This document shows, in pieces, positions 1 through 8,390 of a stretch of 64,000 nt of DNA. The DNA lies in the NCBI RefSeq assembly GCF_009741265.1, contig NZ_WOWL01000001.1, positions 1,674,001 to 1,738,000 on the forward strand, in the 5' to 3' direction. This DNA is from Pseudarthrobacter sp. GA104. GTDB taxonomy: Bacteria > Actinomycetota > Actinomycetes > Actinomycetales > Micrococcaceae. The notes beneath the pieces were generated by a model. That model was not told the DNA's origin, searched no databases, and saw nothing but the letters and a program-made list of their open reading frames with translations. Numbering within the stretch: the stretch's first letter is position 1; each line of letters opens with the position of its first letter. Both the position numbers and the translations under genes were made by a program.

Positions 1-574
1 CTGCAAGCAGTACCGCGACAGGCTGTTCGCCGCGGCCGCCGTACGTCACGCCGTCGGGCCCTTCCGCCTCGCCCTCGCCCATGAGCACCAGGGCGCAGTG
101 GGACAGCGGTGCGAGGTCGCCCGAGCAGCCGAGCGAGCCGAACTCGCGGACCAGCGGCGTGATGCCGGCGTTGAGCACGTCCACCATGGTCTGCAGGACC
201 ACGGGCCGGACGCCGGTGCGGCCGGACGCCAGGGTCTTGGCTCGCAGGAACATGATGCCGCGCACCACTTCGCGCTCCACTGCCGGTCCCATGCCGGCTG
301 CGTGGCTGCGGATCAGGCTCTTCTGCAGCTGGGTGCGCAGCTCATTCGGGATGTGCCGGTTGGCCAGGGCACCAAAGCCGGTGGAAATTCCGTAGGCCGG
401 GACGTCGCTGGCTGCGAGCTCGTCGATGTGGGCGCGGACTTTTGCCACCGTGTCCAGTGCTTCCGGGGAGATGGTCACCTTCGCGTTGTGGCGCGCGACG
501 GCGAGCACGTCCTCGGGCGTAACGCCGCTGGACCCGAGGGTAACGGTCAGCGGTTCGTGGGTTATTGCGGTCAT
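1..574 (-). CDS. hutH: Histidine ammonia-lyase, 3' end outside window
   Basis: Histidase removes ammonia from L-histidine to give urocanate, the first step of histidine use, in the cytosol. Only the first ~191 codons are present; the gene runs off the left edge. Visible are the substrate loop YGISTGFG (61-68) and the MIO-forming segment GCSGDLAPLSH (149-159). The self-cyclising triad is Cys150-Ser151-Gly152 instead of the usual Ala-Ser-Gly; from memory some actinobacterial histidases share this. The ATG at 574 has a short AGGA-type ribosome site. It follows hutU on the same strand with an 87-nt gap that holds a perfect long hairpin ending close to this ribosome site. Family assignment is secure. 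Confidence 0.95.
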   Translation of the reverse strand, partial: MTAITHEPLTVTLGSSGVTPEDVLAVARHNAKVTISPEALDTVAKVRAHIDELAASDVPAYGISTGFGALANRHIPNELRTQLQKSLIRSHAAGMGPAVEREVVRGIMFLRAKTLASGRTGVRPVVLQTMVDVLNAGITPLVREFGSLGCSGDLAPLSHCALVLMGEGEAEGPDGVTYGGRGEQPVAVLLA

Positions 575-592
575 GGTTCCTACTTCTGTGGA

Positions 593-650
593 TCGATTGC
601 TCCGTACCTGTCGTATTGCGGGCTCTAAACGACAGGTACGGAGCAATCGA
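593..650. repeat. 58-nt palindromic repeat, copy 1 (hutU-hutH gap)
   Basis: A perfect inverted repeat with 23-bp arms (592-614 and 629-651) and a 14-nt loop. The outer core reads ATTGCTCCGTA / TACGGAGCAAT. It lies inside the likely hutUH operon, not at a gene end. A second element with the same core, same 58-nt length and similar loop lies at 11638-11695. In RNA it would be a very stable hairpin ending about 8-10 nt before the hutH ribosome site, so it could limit read-through, protect the 3' end of hutU or hide the hutH start; which is not known. Confidence 0.85.
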
Positions 651-661
651 TGTGGGGTTGG

Positions 662-2359
662 TTAGTGTGTCTCGTTCATGGGGATGCGGACGCCGCGTTC
701 CCTGGCGACCTCGAGGGCGCGGTCGTACCCGGCGTCGGCGTGGCGGATGACTCCCATGCCGGGGTCGTTGGTAAGGAGGCGTTCGAGCTTCTGCGCGGCG
801 AGGTCGGTGCCGTCGGCGACGGAGACCTGGCCGGCATGGATCGAGCGGCCGATGCCTACACCTCCGCCGTGGTGGATTGAGACCCAGGTGGCGCCGGAAG
901 CGGTGTTGAGCAGGGCGTTGAGCAGAGGCCAGTCAGCGATCGCGTCGGAACCGTCGGCCATGGACTCGGTCTCGCGGTACGGCGAGGCGACGGAGCCGGA
1001 GTCGAGGTGGTCGCGGCCGATGACGATGGGGGCCTTGACCTTGCCGTCCTTCACGAGCTGGTTGAAGAGCAGGCCGGCCTTGGCGCGGTCGCCGTAGCCG
1101 AGCCAGCAGATCCGGGCCGGCAGGCCTTCGAACTCGACGCGCTCCGCGGCAGCATCGATCCAGCGGTGCAGGTGCTTGTTCTCCGGGAACAGTTCCTTGA
1201 TGGCTTCGTCCGTGACGCGGATGTCTTCGGGGTCGCCGGACAGGGCAACCCAGCGGAACGGGCCGAGGCCCTCGCAGAACAGCGGGCGGATGTAGGCCGG
1301 GACGAAGCCGGGGAATTCGAAGGCGCGGGTGTACCCGCCCTTGCGGGCTTCGTCGCGGATGGAGTTGCCGTAGTCGAAGACCTCGGCGCCGGCGTCCTGG
1401 AACTCGACCATGGCCTGGACGTGCTTGGCCATCGAGGCCTGGGCTTTCTTGGTGAATCCCTCCGGGTCAGCCGCGGCTTCGCGGTGCCATTCCTCAACGG
1501 TGATGCCCTCTGGGAGGTAGCTCAGCGGGTCGTGCGCCGAGGTCTGGTCGGTGACGATGTCGACGGTGAGTTCGCCGGCCTTGTGGCGGCGCAGGATTTC
1601 GGGGAAGACGGTGGCGGCGTTGCCCACGTAGCCCACGGACCAGCCGCGGCGCTCTTCCTTGGCCTTGAGCACCTTGGTGATGGCGGCGTCGAGGTCTGTT
1701 TCGACCTCGTCGAGGTAGCGCTTGCCGGCGCGGCGGCGCAGGCGGGTCTCATCGACGTCGACAATCAGGCAGGCGCCCTCGTTCAGGGTGACGGCGAGCG
1801 GCTGGGCGCCGCCCATGCCGCCGCAGCCGCCGGTCAAGGTCAGGGTCCCGGCGAGGGTGCCGTTCTCATCCCCGGCGAGTTTCCGGGCAACGGCTGCGAA
1901 GGTCTCGAACGTGCCCTGCAGGATGCCCTGGGTGCCGATGTAGATCCAGGACCCGGCGGTCATCTGGCCGTACATCATCAGGCCCTCGGCCTCGAGCCGG
2001 CGGAATTCGGGCCAGTTGGCCCAGTCACCCACCAGGTTGGAGTTGGCCAGCAGGACGCGGGGGGCCCACTCGTTGGTGCGGAAGACACCCACCGGCTTGC
2101 CGGACTGGACCAGGAGGGTCTCGTCCTTTTCCATGGTTTCCAGGGTGCGGGTGATGGCGTCGAACGCTGCCCAGGACCGGACGGCCCGGCCCGTGCCGCC
2201 GTAGACCACCAGGTCATCGGGGCGTTCGGCCACCTCCGGGTCCAGGTTGTTCATCAGCATGCGCAGCGGGGCCTCCGTCTGCCAGGACTTGGCGGTGAGC
2301 ACGGTGCCGCGGGCAGCTTTGACCGGGCGGGCACCGGTGGTGAAATCGGCGGGTGCCAT
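662..2359 (-). CDS. hutU: Urocanate hydratase
   Basis: Urocanase hydrates urocanate to imidazolone propionate, the second step of histidine catabolism, using tightly bound NAD+ as an electrophile. The 565-aa product has the usual family length (~555). Landmarks are the N-terminal [12 protein letters not shown], the NAD-binding [11 protein letters not shown] segment near residue 180 and the active-site region [10 protein letters not shown] in the C-terminal half. It lies directly upstream of hutH on the same strand, with an IclR-type regulator further upstream. The imidazolonepropionase and formimino-glutamate steps are not in the window. Confidence 0.97.
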   Translation of the reverse strand: MAPADFTTGARPVKAARGTVLTAKSWQTEAPLRMLMNNLDPEVAERPDDLVVYGGTGRAVRSWAAFDAITRTLETMEKDETLLVQSGKPVGVFRTNEWAPRVLLANSNLVGDWANWPEFRRLEAEGLMMYGQMTAGSWIYIGTQGILQGTFETFAAVARKLAGDENGTLAGTLTLTGGCGGMGGAQPLAVTLNEGACLIVDVDETRLRRRAGKRYLDEVETDLDAAITKVLKAKEERRGWSVGYVGNAATVFPEILRRHKAGELTVDIVTDQTSAHDPLSYLPEGITVEEWHREAAADPEGFTKKAQASMAKHVQAMVEFQDAGAEVFDYGNSIRDEARKGGYTRAFEFPGFVPAYIRPLFCEGLGPFRWVALSGDPEDIRVTDEAIKELFPENKHLHRWIDAAAERVEFEGLPARICWLGYGDRAKAGLLFNQLVKDGKVKAPIVIGRDHLDSGSVASPYRETESMADGSDAIADWPLLNALLNTASGATWVSIHHGGGVGIGRSIHAGQVSVADGTDLAAQKLERLLTNDPGMGVIRHADAGYDRALEVARERGVRIPMNETH

Positions 2360-2425
2360 GGTGGCTCCTTCGTGTGTAGGGCGAGTGTGGTGTTCGCGGT
2401 GATGCGAAGAGGTTCTGTATCAACT

Positions 2426-2458
2426 AAAGCCCGTCCGTGACGGCCCGGACAGGGCTTT
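2426..2458 (-). terminator. Hairpin after the IclR gene
   Basis: Arms AAAGCCCGTCCG (2426-2437) and CGGACAGGGCTTT (2446-2458) pair with a single bulged base. It sits 50 nt past the IclR stop and ~70 nt before hutU, so it probably ends the regulator transcript, with the hutU promoter in the short stretch after it. The T-rich tail is weak. Confidence 0.5.
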
Positions 2459-2508
2459 CGAGGGGGTGCTGTCCGGGATTCCAGACCTGTTCCCCTCCCG
2501 GCGCCGGG

Positions 2509-3354
2509 CTACTTTGCGGGGCGGCCGTGGAGCCGGACCGAGAGTTCGTCGGCCACCTTCTGGACGCGCGCGGCCAGCACCGGCCACTGCTCCGCCGGCA
2601 CTTTGTCCTCGAGGAACGTCACGGCGACTGCCGCCGTCGGCCATCCCAGGTGGTCCGTGACCGCGGCGGCGATGGAGCCGAAACCGGGCGTGACCTCGCC
2701 GTGTTCGGTGGCGTAGCCGCGCTGCCTGACCTGGTCCAGGTGGGAGGACAGTGCCGAGTACTTCATGATGGCGCCTTCCACCTCATGCCTTGCGGTAAAG
2801 GCCGCGGCATTGGGGTACAGCGCACGCACCTGGGACTTGGGCAGCGCCGCAAGGATGGCACGGCCGCTGGCGGTGAGGTGGCTGGGAAGCCGGACGCCGA
2901 CGTCCGTCACCAGGGAGGGGCGGTTTTTGGCCCTCTCCTCCACGATGTACAGCACGTCCCGGCCATGAAGCACGGCCAGGTGGGAACTCTCGCCAACCGC
3001 ATCCACGAGGGAGGCAAGCAGCGGACGGCCCAGCCTCGACAGTGGCTCCTGCCTGGAGTAAGCGGAACTGAGTTCAAAGGCGCTGATGCCCAGCCCGTAG
3101 CGCTGTTCCTCATGCAGGTGGAGCACAAAACCGTTCGCCTCCATTACGCCCAGCAGGTGGTAGACACTGGAGCGCGGCAGGCCCAGGGATGAAGCGATCT
3201 GCGACGCCGCCATCGGCCCCCGCCGCGAAGCCAGCAGTTTGAGGATGCGCAGCGTGTTTTCGGCGGCAGGGACCTTGGACGTCACCTTTGAGGCCGCCCT
3301 TGGCGCAGCTTTCATCCCGCTGCCGGCCTGCGGCCCTGGTTCGGTAATTAACAC
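2509..3354 (-). CDS. IclR-family regulator, probable hut regulator
   Basis: A 281-aa regulator with an N-terminal winged helix (about residues 28-90, with SQIASSLGLPRSSVYHLL as the helix-turn-helix) and a C-terminal IclR effector-binding domain (about 105-275). It lies immediately upstream of hutU in the same direction, so a role in histidine catabolism is likely; in corynebacteria an IclR protein, HutR, controls hut genes. Its upstream region carries a near-perfect palindrome resembling the HutR site. The start could also be the Met at 3315; the first ~25 residues are not needed for the fold. Its effector is not evident from sequence. Confidence 0.88.
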   Translation of the reverse strand: MLITEPGPQAGSGMKAAPRAASKVTSKVPAAENTLRILKLLASRRGPMAASQIASSLGLPRSSVYHLLGVMEANGFVLHLHEEQRYGLGISAFELSSAYSRQEPLSRLGRPLLASLVDAVGESSHLAVLHGRDVLYIVEERAKNRPSLVTDVGVRLPSHLTASGRAILAALPKSQVRALYPNAAAFTARHEVEGAIMKYSALSSHLDQVRQRGYATEHGEVTPGFGSIAAAVTDHLGWPTAAVAVTFLEDKVPAEQWPVLAARVQKVADELSVRLHGRPAK

Positions 3355-3459
3355 CGGTCCTCCTCATCGCCCCTCGGTAAAGCCCGGCGATATCCGGGAT
3401 CCCGTACTTAAGCTTGCGCCACCGGGGGGCTCGTCACACGGAGGAACGCGCCCAATATG

Positions 3460-3473
3460 TCTGGTATACCGGA
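3460..3473. promoter_or_regulatory. Candidate IclR/HutR operator
   Basis: TCTGGTATACCGGA is the centre of an 18-bp palindrome (3458-3475, one mismatch) about 105 nt upstream of the IclR gene and about 105 nt before the divergent DinB gene. As I recall it, the corynebacterial HutR box is TCTGwwATwCCAGA, which this matches closely. I saw no second copy in the short hutU leader. Confidence 0.5.
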
Positions 3474-3579
3474 CAGTTGCCGCCCGTCCATCAACCTTGC
3501 TGCCCTGCGCTGGGCCTTAGGCCGTCCACGACCCCGAACGAAGGCCGCTGGAGCCGTTGCAGTTGGGTAGAGTCCCGTC

Positions 3580-4152
3580 ATGGATGAAAAAGAGACCCTT
3601 CACCACTACCTCCGGGGCAGGCGTGACAGCCTGCTCGGCAAGCTGGATGGCCTGAGTGAATACGACGTCCGCCGGCCACTGACGCCAACCGGCACCAACC
3701 TGCTCGGCCTGGTCAAACATGTGGCCAGCGTGGAGGTGGACTATTTCGGCGTGGTGTTCGGCCGCCCCAGCGGGAGGCACCTCCCATGGCTGGACGACGG
3801 CGCCGCGCCGGATTCGGACATGTGGGCGACCGCTGACGAATCCCGAGCGGACATCATCGAACTGCACCACTTCGCCGCGGCTCACAGCGACGCGACCATC
3901 GAAGCATTGCCCGCTGACGCCCCCGGAGCAGTTCCATGGTGGCCTGAGGAGCGGCGCAACGTCACCCTGCACCAGATCCTGGTCCATATGGTTGCCGAAC
4001 GTGCCCATCACCTGGGCCATGCAGACATCCTGCGAGAACTCATCGACGGCAGGGCGGGGCAGCGTCCAGGGGATCCGAACCTCACCAGGCGCAGCCCGGA
4101 GGAATGGGCCGCCCACTGCGCAGCCATCGAAACCGCGGCGAGGCAGGCATGA
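3580..4152 (+). CDS. DinB-superfamily protein (DUF664 type)
   Basis: A 190-aa four-helix-bundle protein of the DinB/YfiT group, which in actinobacteria are often thiol-dependent transferases or isomerases working with mycothiol. The metal-binding histidine triad is visible as LVKHV (His47) and HHLGHAD (143-149). The substrate cannot be told from sequence. Its stop overlaps the start of the next gene by four bases (ATGA), so the two are co-translated. Confidence 0.85.
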   Translation: MDEKETLHHYLRGRRDSLLGKLDGLSEYDVRRPLTPTGTNLLGLVKHVASVEVDYFGVVFGRPSGRHLPWLDDGAAPDSDMWATADESRADIIELHHFAAAHSDATIEALPADAPGAVPWWPEERRNVTLHQILVHMVAERAHHLGHADILRELIDGRAGQRPGDPNLTRRSPEEWAAHCAAIETAARQA

Positions 4153-4361
4153 GCACGCGGGATGTTCCTGCACAGATCGGGGACCTGCCCCCTGTTGGCC
4201 GGCCTGCCAACAGTGCCCTGATGCGGGCGGGCGTCACCTCACTGGCCGAGGCCGCCTCGTTGGGCCGCCTGGAGCTGCTGGCAATGCACGGCATCGGCCC
4301 GAAGGCCGTCCGGATCCTTGAGGCGGCCGCCGCCGAGCGCGGGCTCACCTTCGAGCCCTGA
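4149..4361 (+). CDS. Small helix-hairpin-helix protein
   Basis: A 70-aa protein dominated by a helix-hairpin-helix fold: LASLG...LELLAMHGIGPKAVRIL has the GIGPKA hairpin typical of non-specific DNA binding, as in the RNA polymerase alpha C-terminal domain. The ATG at 4149 overlaps the DinB stop (ATGA), which decides the start over an upstream in-frame Met at 4104. Whether it binds DNA and why it is coupled to a DinB-type enzyme are unknown. Confidence 0.75.
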   Translation: MSTRDVPAQIGDLPPVGRPANSALMRAGVTSLAEAASLGRLELLAMHGIGPKAVRILEAAAAERGLTFEP

Positions 4362-4652
4362 AGTGTGGCCATTCCCCGGCGATGAAGGCGCTGGAGGGAC
4401 CGGATCCGGGGTACCCGGATATCCTGCGTAGAGCGTGACCTTCACAGCCTCGATCCTGGCTTGAATGCGTACATACTCTGCGAGCTGGGCCAAGTTAAAG
4501 CCCTTCCTGGCAACCGCATCCACGGTACGACCATAGGCCGATGGCGGACTATTTTCTGCTGCGGCATCCCGCACCAAGGCACCATAGAGTGCCCGGAGGA
4601 TTGCCTCGAGAGCTTTTCTGTGTTCCGTTTCCCAGTCTGCTTTGCTTCCCAT
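4239..4652 (-). CDS. Hypothetical protein, uncertain
   Basis: A possible 137-aa protein of unknown family. The first ~75 residues look protein-like (helical, with ALEAILRALYGALVR and FNLAQLAEYVRIQARIEAV), and a GGAG ribosome site lies five bases before the ATG at 4652. Codons are less GC-biased than in the neighbours. The C-terminal part is low-complexity and runs antisense to the end of the HhH gene, so the true end is doubtful; it may be the remnant of a longer gene. Confidence 0.35.
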   Translation of the reverse strand: MGSKADWETEHRKALEAILRALYGALVRDAAAENSPPSAYGRTVDAVARKGFNLAQLAEYVRIQARIEAVKVTLYAGYPGTPDPVPPAPSSPGNGHTSGLEGEPALGGGRLKDPDGLRADAVHCQQLQAAQRGGLGQ

Positions 4653-4865
4653 GTCTCCAGCGTCCCGGAGGGGCCTGCGAGGATCATCCAGTATCCGTGC
4701 GTATGTGGATAACCCGTCCGTGGCCCGCGCCATCCGAAACCGAAAGGCAGCGACCCGTCCAATCTGGAATGAAAGACACCGAGGCCCCGTGAGGCTCATC
4801 ACGTCGCCCGGCAAAGTGGTCTGCTGGTTAGCGGTTCCCCTCCCAATGACGAGAAGGTTATTCGC

Positions 4866-6347
4866 ATGCAACAAGCACCAAGCCCAACCCGGAACGAAAG
4901 TCCGGCCGCACAGCAAACCGCAAGATCCGCCGTCGGAAGCGTCCTCAATCGGGGCCTGAACGTGCGCCACATCCGGTTTATGGCGCTGGGCTCGGCGATC
5001 GGTACGGGCCTTTTCTACGGTTCGGCCTCGGCCATCCAAAAAGCCGGCCCTGCCGTCCTGCTGGCCTACATCATCGGCGGCGCGGCGGTGTTCATGGTGA
5101 TGCGGGCCCTCGGCGAGATGGCCGTGCGGCATCCCGTCTCCGGCTCGTTCGGCCAGTACGCCAGCCGCTACCTCGGCCCGCTGGCCGGCTTTGTGACCGG
5201 CTGGACCTACGTCTTCGAAATGGCGATCGTGGCCATCGCCGACGTCACCGCATTCAGCATCTACATGGGCTTCTGGTTCCCCCAGGTTGAACGCTGGATC
5301 TGGATCCTGGCCATCATCCTTTTCCTCGCCGGGCTCAACCTGCTCAGCGTCAAGGTCTTCGGCGAGCTGGAGTTCTGGTTCTCGCTGGTCAAGGTGGCGG
5401 CCATCATCGCCATGATCGCCGGCGGTGCGGCCATCATCGTTTTCGGCTTCCAGGCCGGAGGCTCAACTGTTGCGCCGGGCCTCGGGAACCTTGTAGAGCA
5501 CGGGGGATTCTTCCCGTTCGGCTTTGAGGGGCTGCTCGCATCCTTCGCCGTCGTGATGTTTGCGTTCGGTGGGATCGAGACGCTCGGCATCACAGCCGGA
5601 GAGGCCGCCAACCCCAAACAGGTCATCCCCAAGGCCGTCAATACTGTTCCGGTGCGCGTCCTGCTGTTCTACGTCCTGACGCTGGCGGTACTCATGAGCC
5701 TCTTCCCTTGGGACGGGATCGGCAGCAATGGCAGCCCCTTCGTCCAGATCTTCAGCGGGCTGGGCATCCCGGCGGCACCTCACATCCTCAACGCCGTGGT
5801 GATCACCGCGGCGCTGTCCGCCATCAACAGCGACATCTTCGGCGCCGGTCGCATCCTCTTCGGCCTGTCCCGCCAAGGCCACGCTCCCTCCGTCTTCGGC
5901 AAAGTGTCCAGGCACGGCGTCCCTTGGATGACGGTGGTGATCATGGCCGCGATCCTCCTGGTGGGCGTGGTCCTCAACGCCGTCATCCCGGAAAACGTTT
6001 TTGTCCTCATAGCCTCCATCGCCACCTTCGCCACCGTCTGGGTGTGGGTGATGATCCTCGCCTCGCACGTCGCCATGAAGCGGGAAATCGCGCGGGCTGG
6101 CCTGCCGCCGTCGGAATTCCCTTCGCCGTGGTGGCCCGCCGCCTCCCTTCTCACCATCGCCTTTATGGCGCTGGTGATCGCCGTCCTGGGTGCGTTCGAG
6201 GACTCGCGCATCGCGCTCTACGTGGGCGGGACCTGGCTGGCGCTGCTGGTCCTGGCGTACCGGCTGTGGGTAAGGGGTGACGGACGACGGCGGGCGGAGC
6301 TTGTGGACGAGACATCGCCGCTGCCGGTGGTCACCACAGGCCCCTAA
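4866..6347 (+). CDS. Amino-acid permease (APC superfamily)
   Basis: A 493-aa inner-membrane transporter with about 12 predicted membrane spans. The first span carries the APC signature [16 protein letters not shown], followed by the MRALGEMAV motif, as in the proline/GABA/histidine permeases of the AAT family; import would be proton-coupled. A GAGAAGG ribosome site precedes the ATG. The substrate is not fixed by sequence; histidine is possible given the hut genes 2.5 kb away, proline or GABA equally so. It converges on the quinone oxidoreductase gene across a palindromic repeat. Confidence 0.9.
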   Translation: MQQAPSPTRNESPAAQQTARSAVGSVLNRGLNVRHIRFMALGSAIGTGLFYGSASAIQKAGPAVLLAYIIGGAAVFMVMRALGEMAVRHPVSGSFGQYASRYLGPLAGFVTGWTYVFEMAIVAIADVTAFSIYMGFWFPQVERWIWILAIILFLAGLNLLSVKVFGELEFWFSLVKVAAIIAMIAGGAAIIVFGFQAGGSTVAPGLGNLVEHGGFFPFGFEGLLASFAVVMFAFGGIETLGITAGEAANPKQVIPKAVNTVPVRVLLFYVLTLAVLMSLFPWDGIGSNGSPFVQIFSGLGIPAAPHILNAVVITAALSAINSDIFGAGRILFGLSRQGHAPSVFGKVSRHGVPWMTVVIMAAILLVGVVLNAVIPENVFVLIASIATFATVWVWVMILASHVAMKREIARAGLPPSEFPSPWWPAASLLTIAFMALVIAVLGAFEDSRIALYVGGTWLALLVLAYRLWVRGDGRRRAELVDETSPLPVVTTGP

Positions 6348-6377
6348 AGCAAAGAACCTCCCGGCCCAACGCCCACC

Positions 6378-6514
6378 CGACGCTCTCTCACTTAATGCCG
6401 GTTATGACCCAACGCTCGCTCACTCGCTTGAGGAAAGTGAGAGGGCGTTGGCCCAACGTGCGCGTTAAGTGAGAGAGCGTTGGCCCAAAGTGCGCGTTAA
6501 GTGAGAGAGCGTCG
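6378..6514. repeat. Inverted/tandem palindromic repeat between convergent genes
   Basis: CGACGCTCTCTCACTTAA (6378-6395) has a perfect 18-bp inverted partner at 6497-6514. Two further rightward copies of AAGTGAGAG-GCGT start at 6435 and 6467, giving a 32-bp tandem period with TTGGCCCAA between units, and a degenerate leftward copy lies near 6410-6430. The block separates the permease and qorB stop codons, so it probably acts as a two-way terminator built from a repeat family. Confidence 0.75.
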
Positions 6515-6534
6515 GGGCTGCGCGGGGGATGGGG

Positions 6535-7398
6535 TCAGGCAGCCGCAGCGGCCGCGCGCACAGCCTCGGACAGCGACGTTGCCGGGCGGCCGATCAGCCT
6601 GCGCAGATCCCCGGTGCTGACAAGAAGGTCGCCCCGGGCAATGCCGAGATCGGAATCGGCCAGGATGTCCGCGAATGCTTCCGGCACTCCGAACCCGGCC
6701 AGCATTCCCGCGTAGTCCGGCGCGGGAAGGTCCTGGTAGATGATGGCCTTGCCGGTGGCAGCGGTGATTTCGGCTGCAAGGTCCGCCATGCTGAAAGCGT
6801 TGTCACCGCCCAGTTCGTAGATCCTGCCCGCCTGGTCTTCGGCGACGAGCACAGCAGCAGCGGCGTGGGCATAATCAACGCGGGACGCTGCGCTGACCCT
6901 GCCGTCTCCGGCGCTGCCGGCCAGGCCACCCTGTGCCAACGTGCCGGGCAGCTGGTCCGTGTAGTTCTCCAGGTACCAGCCGTTGCGCAGGAGGACGAAA
7001 GGAACGCCGGACTCCCGCAAAATAGCTTCCGTGGCCTGGTGCTCAGCCGCCAGCCTCATGCCGGTGGTGTCGGCATTGGCGATGCTGGTGTAGGCCAGCA
7101 GCTCAACGCCCTCTGCCTTAGCCGCCTCGATCACTGTGCGGTGCTGCTCCACCCTCTGGCCCACCTCGCTGCCGGAGATGAGGAGCACCTTTTGGGCGCC
7201 CTTCAGGGCTGCCGCCACTGAACGGGCATCTGCGTAGTCCATGGCCTTGACCCGAACGCCCCTCTCGGCGAAGCCGGCCAGCTTTTCCACGGAACGGCCC
7301 GCAGCCACGATGTCCTCCGCGGGAACGTTGCGCTCCAGCAGTGCTTCGACGACGTGGCGGCCCAGCTGGCCCGTTGCTCCGGTGATGACGATGCTCAT
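6535..7398 (-). CDS. qorB: NAD(P)H:quinone oxidoreductase, NmrA-type SDR
   Basis: A 287-aa atypical SDR of the QorB/YtfG group, which reduces quinones with NADPH. The N-terminal VITGATGQLGRHVVEAL is the nucleotide-binding motif; the remainder follows the NmrA-like pattern (LLAYTSIANAD, VPFVLLRNGWYLENY). The ATG at 7398 is chosen because GGAAGG lies seven bases upstream and the SDR fold starts at once; a Met ten codons earlier lacks this. It is divergent from a HxlR regulator, the same arrangement as qor2/qorR of Corynebacterium. Confidence 0.9.
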   Translation of the reverse strand: MSIVITGATGQLGRHVVEALLERNVPAEDIVAAGRSVEKLAGFAERGVRVKAMDYADARSVAAALKGAQKVLLISGSEVGQRVEQHRTVIEAAKAEGVELLAYTSIANADTTGMRLAAEHQATEAILRESGVPFVLLRNGWYLENYTDQLPGTLAQGGLAGSAGDGRVSAASRVDYAHAAAAVLVAEDQAGRIYELGGDNAFSMADLAAEITAATGKAIIYQDLPAPDYAGMLAGFGVPEAFADILADSDLGIARGDLLVSTGDLRRLIGRPATSLSEAVRAAAAAA

Positions 7399-7497
7399 GA
7401 AAATTCCTTCCGATGGGGTGTCTGTCATGGTTCACAACCACACCCATTCCGGAATACTTCCCGAAAGAGAGTACGCACTTTAAGGTAAGGTACTGAC

Positions 7498-7890
7498 ATG
7501 AAAGTTAGTGCCGCCAGGACCGCCGTGCAGGCGGCGCCCCTTCCCGTGGCCCTTGCCGACGGCGTCTTCCCGGCGGGGTGTCCCAGCAGGACAGTGCTGG
7601 ACCACATCACCAGCAAGTGGGGCGTCCTGATCCTGCTCGCCCTGTCCGAGGGTGAGCAGCGGTGGAGCGACCTGCGGCGCCGGGCCGAGGGAATCAGCGA
7701 AAAGATGCTGGCCCAGACGCTTAAGACGCTGGAGCGGGACGGCCTGGTCCGCCGGGAGGCGCAGCCGGTGATTCCGCCGCGGGTGGACTACAGCCTCACC
7801 GAACGCGGCTACGAATTGAGTGCCCTGCTGGTTCCGCTGGTGGCGTGGGCCTTCGAGAACGCGGACGACATCGTCAACGGCCAACGTTGA
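7498..7890 (+). CDS. HxlR-family redox-type regulator
   Basis: A 130-aa winged-helix protein. The family core is clear: CPSRTVLDHITSKWGVLIL with the conserved cysteine (about residue 28), SEKMLAQTLKTLERDGLV as the recognition helix and YSLTERG as the wing. In QorR of Corynebacterium the single cysteine senses disulfide or quinone stress and the protein represses itself and the divergent quinone oxidoreductase; the same pairing here suggests the same job. The 99-nt shared promoter region holds GTAC at 7471 and 7490, but no clear palindrome. Confidence 0.9.
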   Translation: MKVSAARTAVQAAPLPVALADGVFPAGCPSRTVLDHITSKWGVLILLALSEGEQRWSDLRRRAEGISEKMLAQTLKTLERDGLVRREAQPVIPPRVDYSLTERGYELSALLVPLVAWAFENADDIVNGQR

Positions 7891-7965
7891 ACCAGGGGAT
7901 CCGAAGGCAAGTGTCGGCGCCGCCAGGAAATGAGTACTTGTTACTGGTGTGACTGATGTGAATAG

Positions 7966-7991
7966 CGCCTAGCTTAGGCGTAAGGTGCTTA
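7966..7991 (+). promoter_or_regulatory. Palindrome plus TAAGGTGCTTA element
   Basis: CGCCTA/TAGGCG (7966-7980, 3-nt loop) is followed directly by TAAGGTGCTTA (7981-7991), a one-base-shorter relative of the TAAGGTTGCTTA elements at 23778 and 42716. It lies 92 nt upstream of the gene at 8083. Confidence 0.35.
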
Positions 7992-8082
7992 GCCGGAATG
8001 GGAGGGCCGCCCTCTGCTGGGAGCGTTCCGGCAACCTGCACCGCGGGTGAGCGGCCTCTGCCGCTTTCGAGGAGTGGTACGC

Positions 8083-8346
8083 ATGGTCAAAACCGTTGTC
8101 CTGGACCCGTCCAGCCTGGGCCAGCCCGTCAGCCTGGGCCACGTGCTGGTGCAGGCATGGAACCGGATTACAAGGTCCTTCGCCCCCCGGTCTCCCTACA
8201 AAATCGGTGATGCCGTCGTGGCGGACGACCCCTTCAAGGGGCGCCGCGAGGGATTGGTGGTGTTCCTGCAGGGCACTTCCGTGGGTGTGGACACCGTCCA
8301 CGGCGTGTTCTTCTACGACCACCGGCAGCTCAAAAAGCTGGACTAG
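8083..8346 (+). CDS. Small hypothetical protein
   Basis: An 87-aa protein I do not recognise. It has no signal peptide or membrane segment; the middle (YKIGDAVVADDPFKGRREG) and end (VDTVHGVFFYDHRQLKKLD) look like a small beta-rich domain. A GAGGAG ribosome site ten bases before the ATG at 8083 supports the start. It stands alone, and its leader carries a palindromic element resembling those of stress-type genes elsewhere in the window. Confidence 0.65.
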   Translation: MVKTVVLDPSSLGQPVSLGHVLVQAWNRITRSFAPRSPYKIGDAVVADDPFKGRREGLVVFLQGTSVGVDTVHGVFFYDHRQLKKLD

Positions 8347-8390
8347 CCCCGCGGGCCGGCCCAGCTTTTTGGGTGCCAAACAGAGCCCTG

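Noticed and set aside
1007..2440. 477-codon open frame on the plus strand
   Set aside because: Antisense to hutU; composition is the mirror image expected in GC-rich DNA and no domain is visible.
6435..6514. CRISPR-like 32-bp periodicity
   Set aside because: Only about 2.5 copies, no unique spacers, and the copies form hairpins with inverted partners; better explained as a palindromic repeat.
7471..7493. GTAC...GTAC pair as HxlR operator
   Set aside because: The half-sites agree at only 5 of 11 positions; too weak to call.
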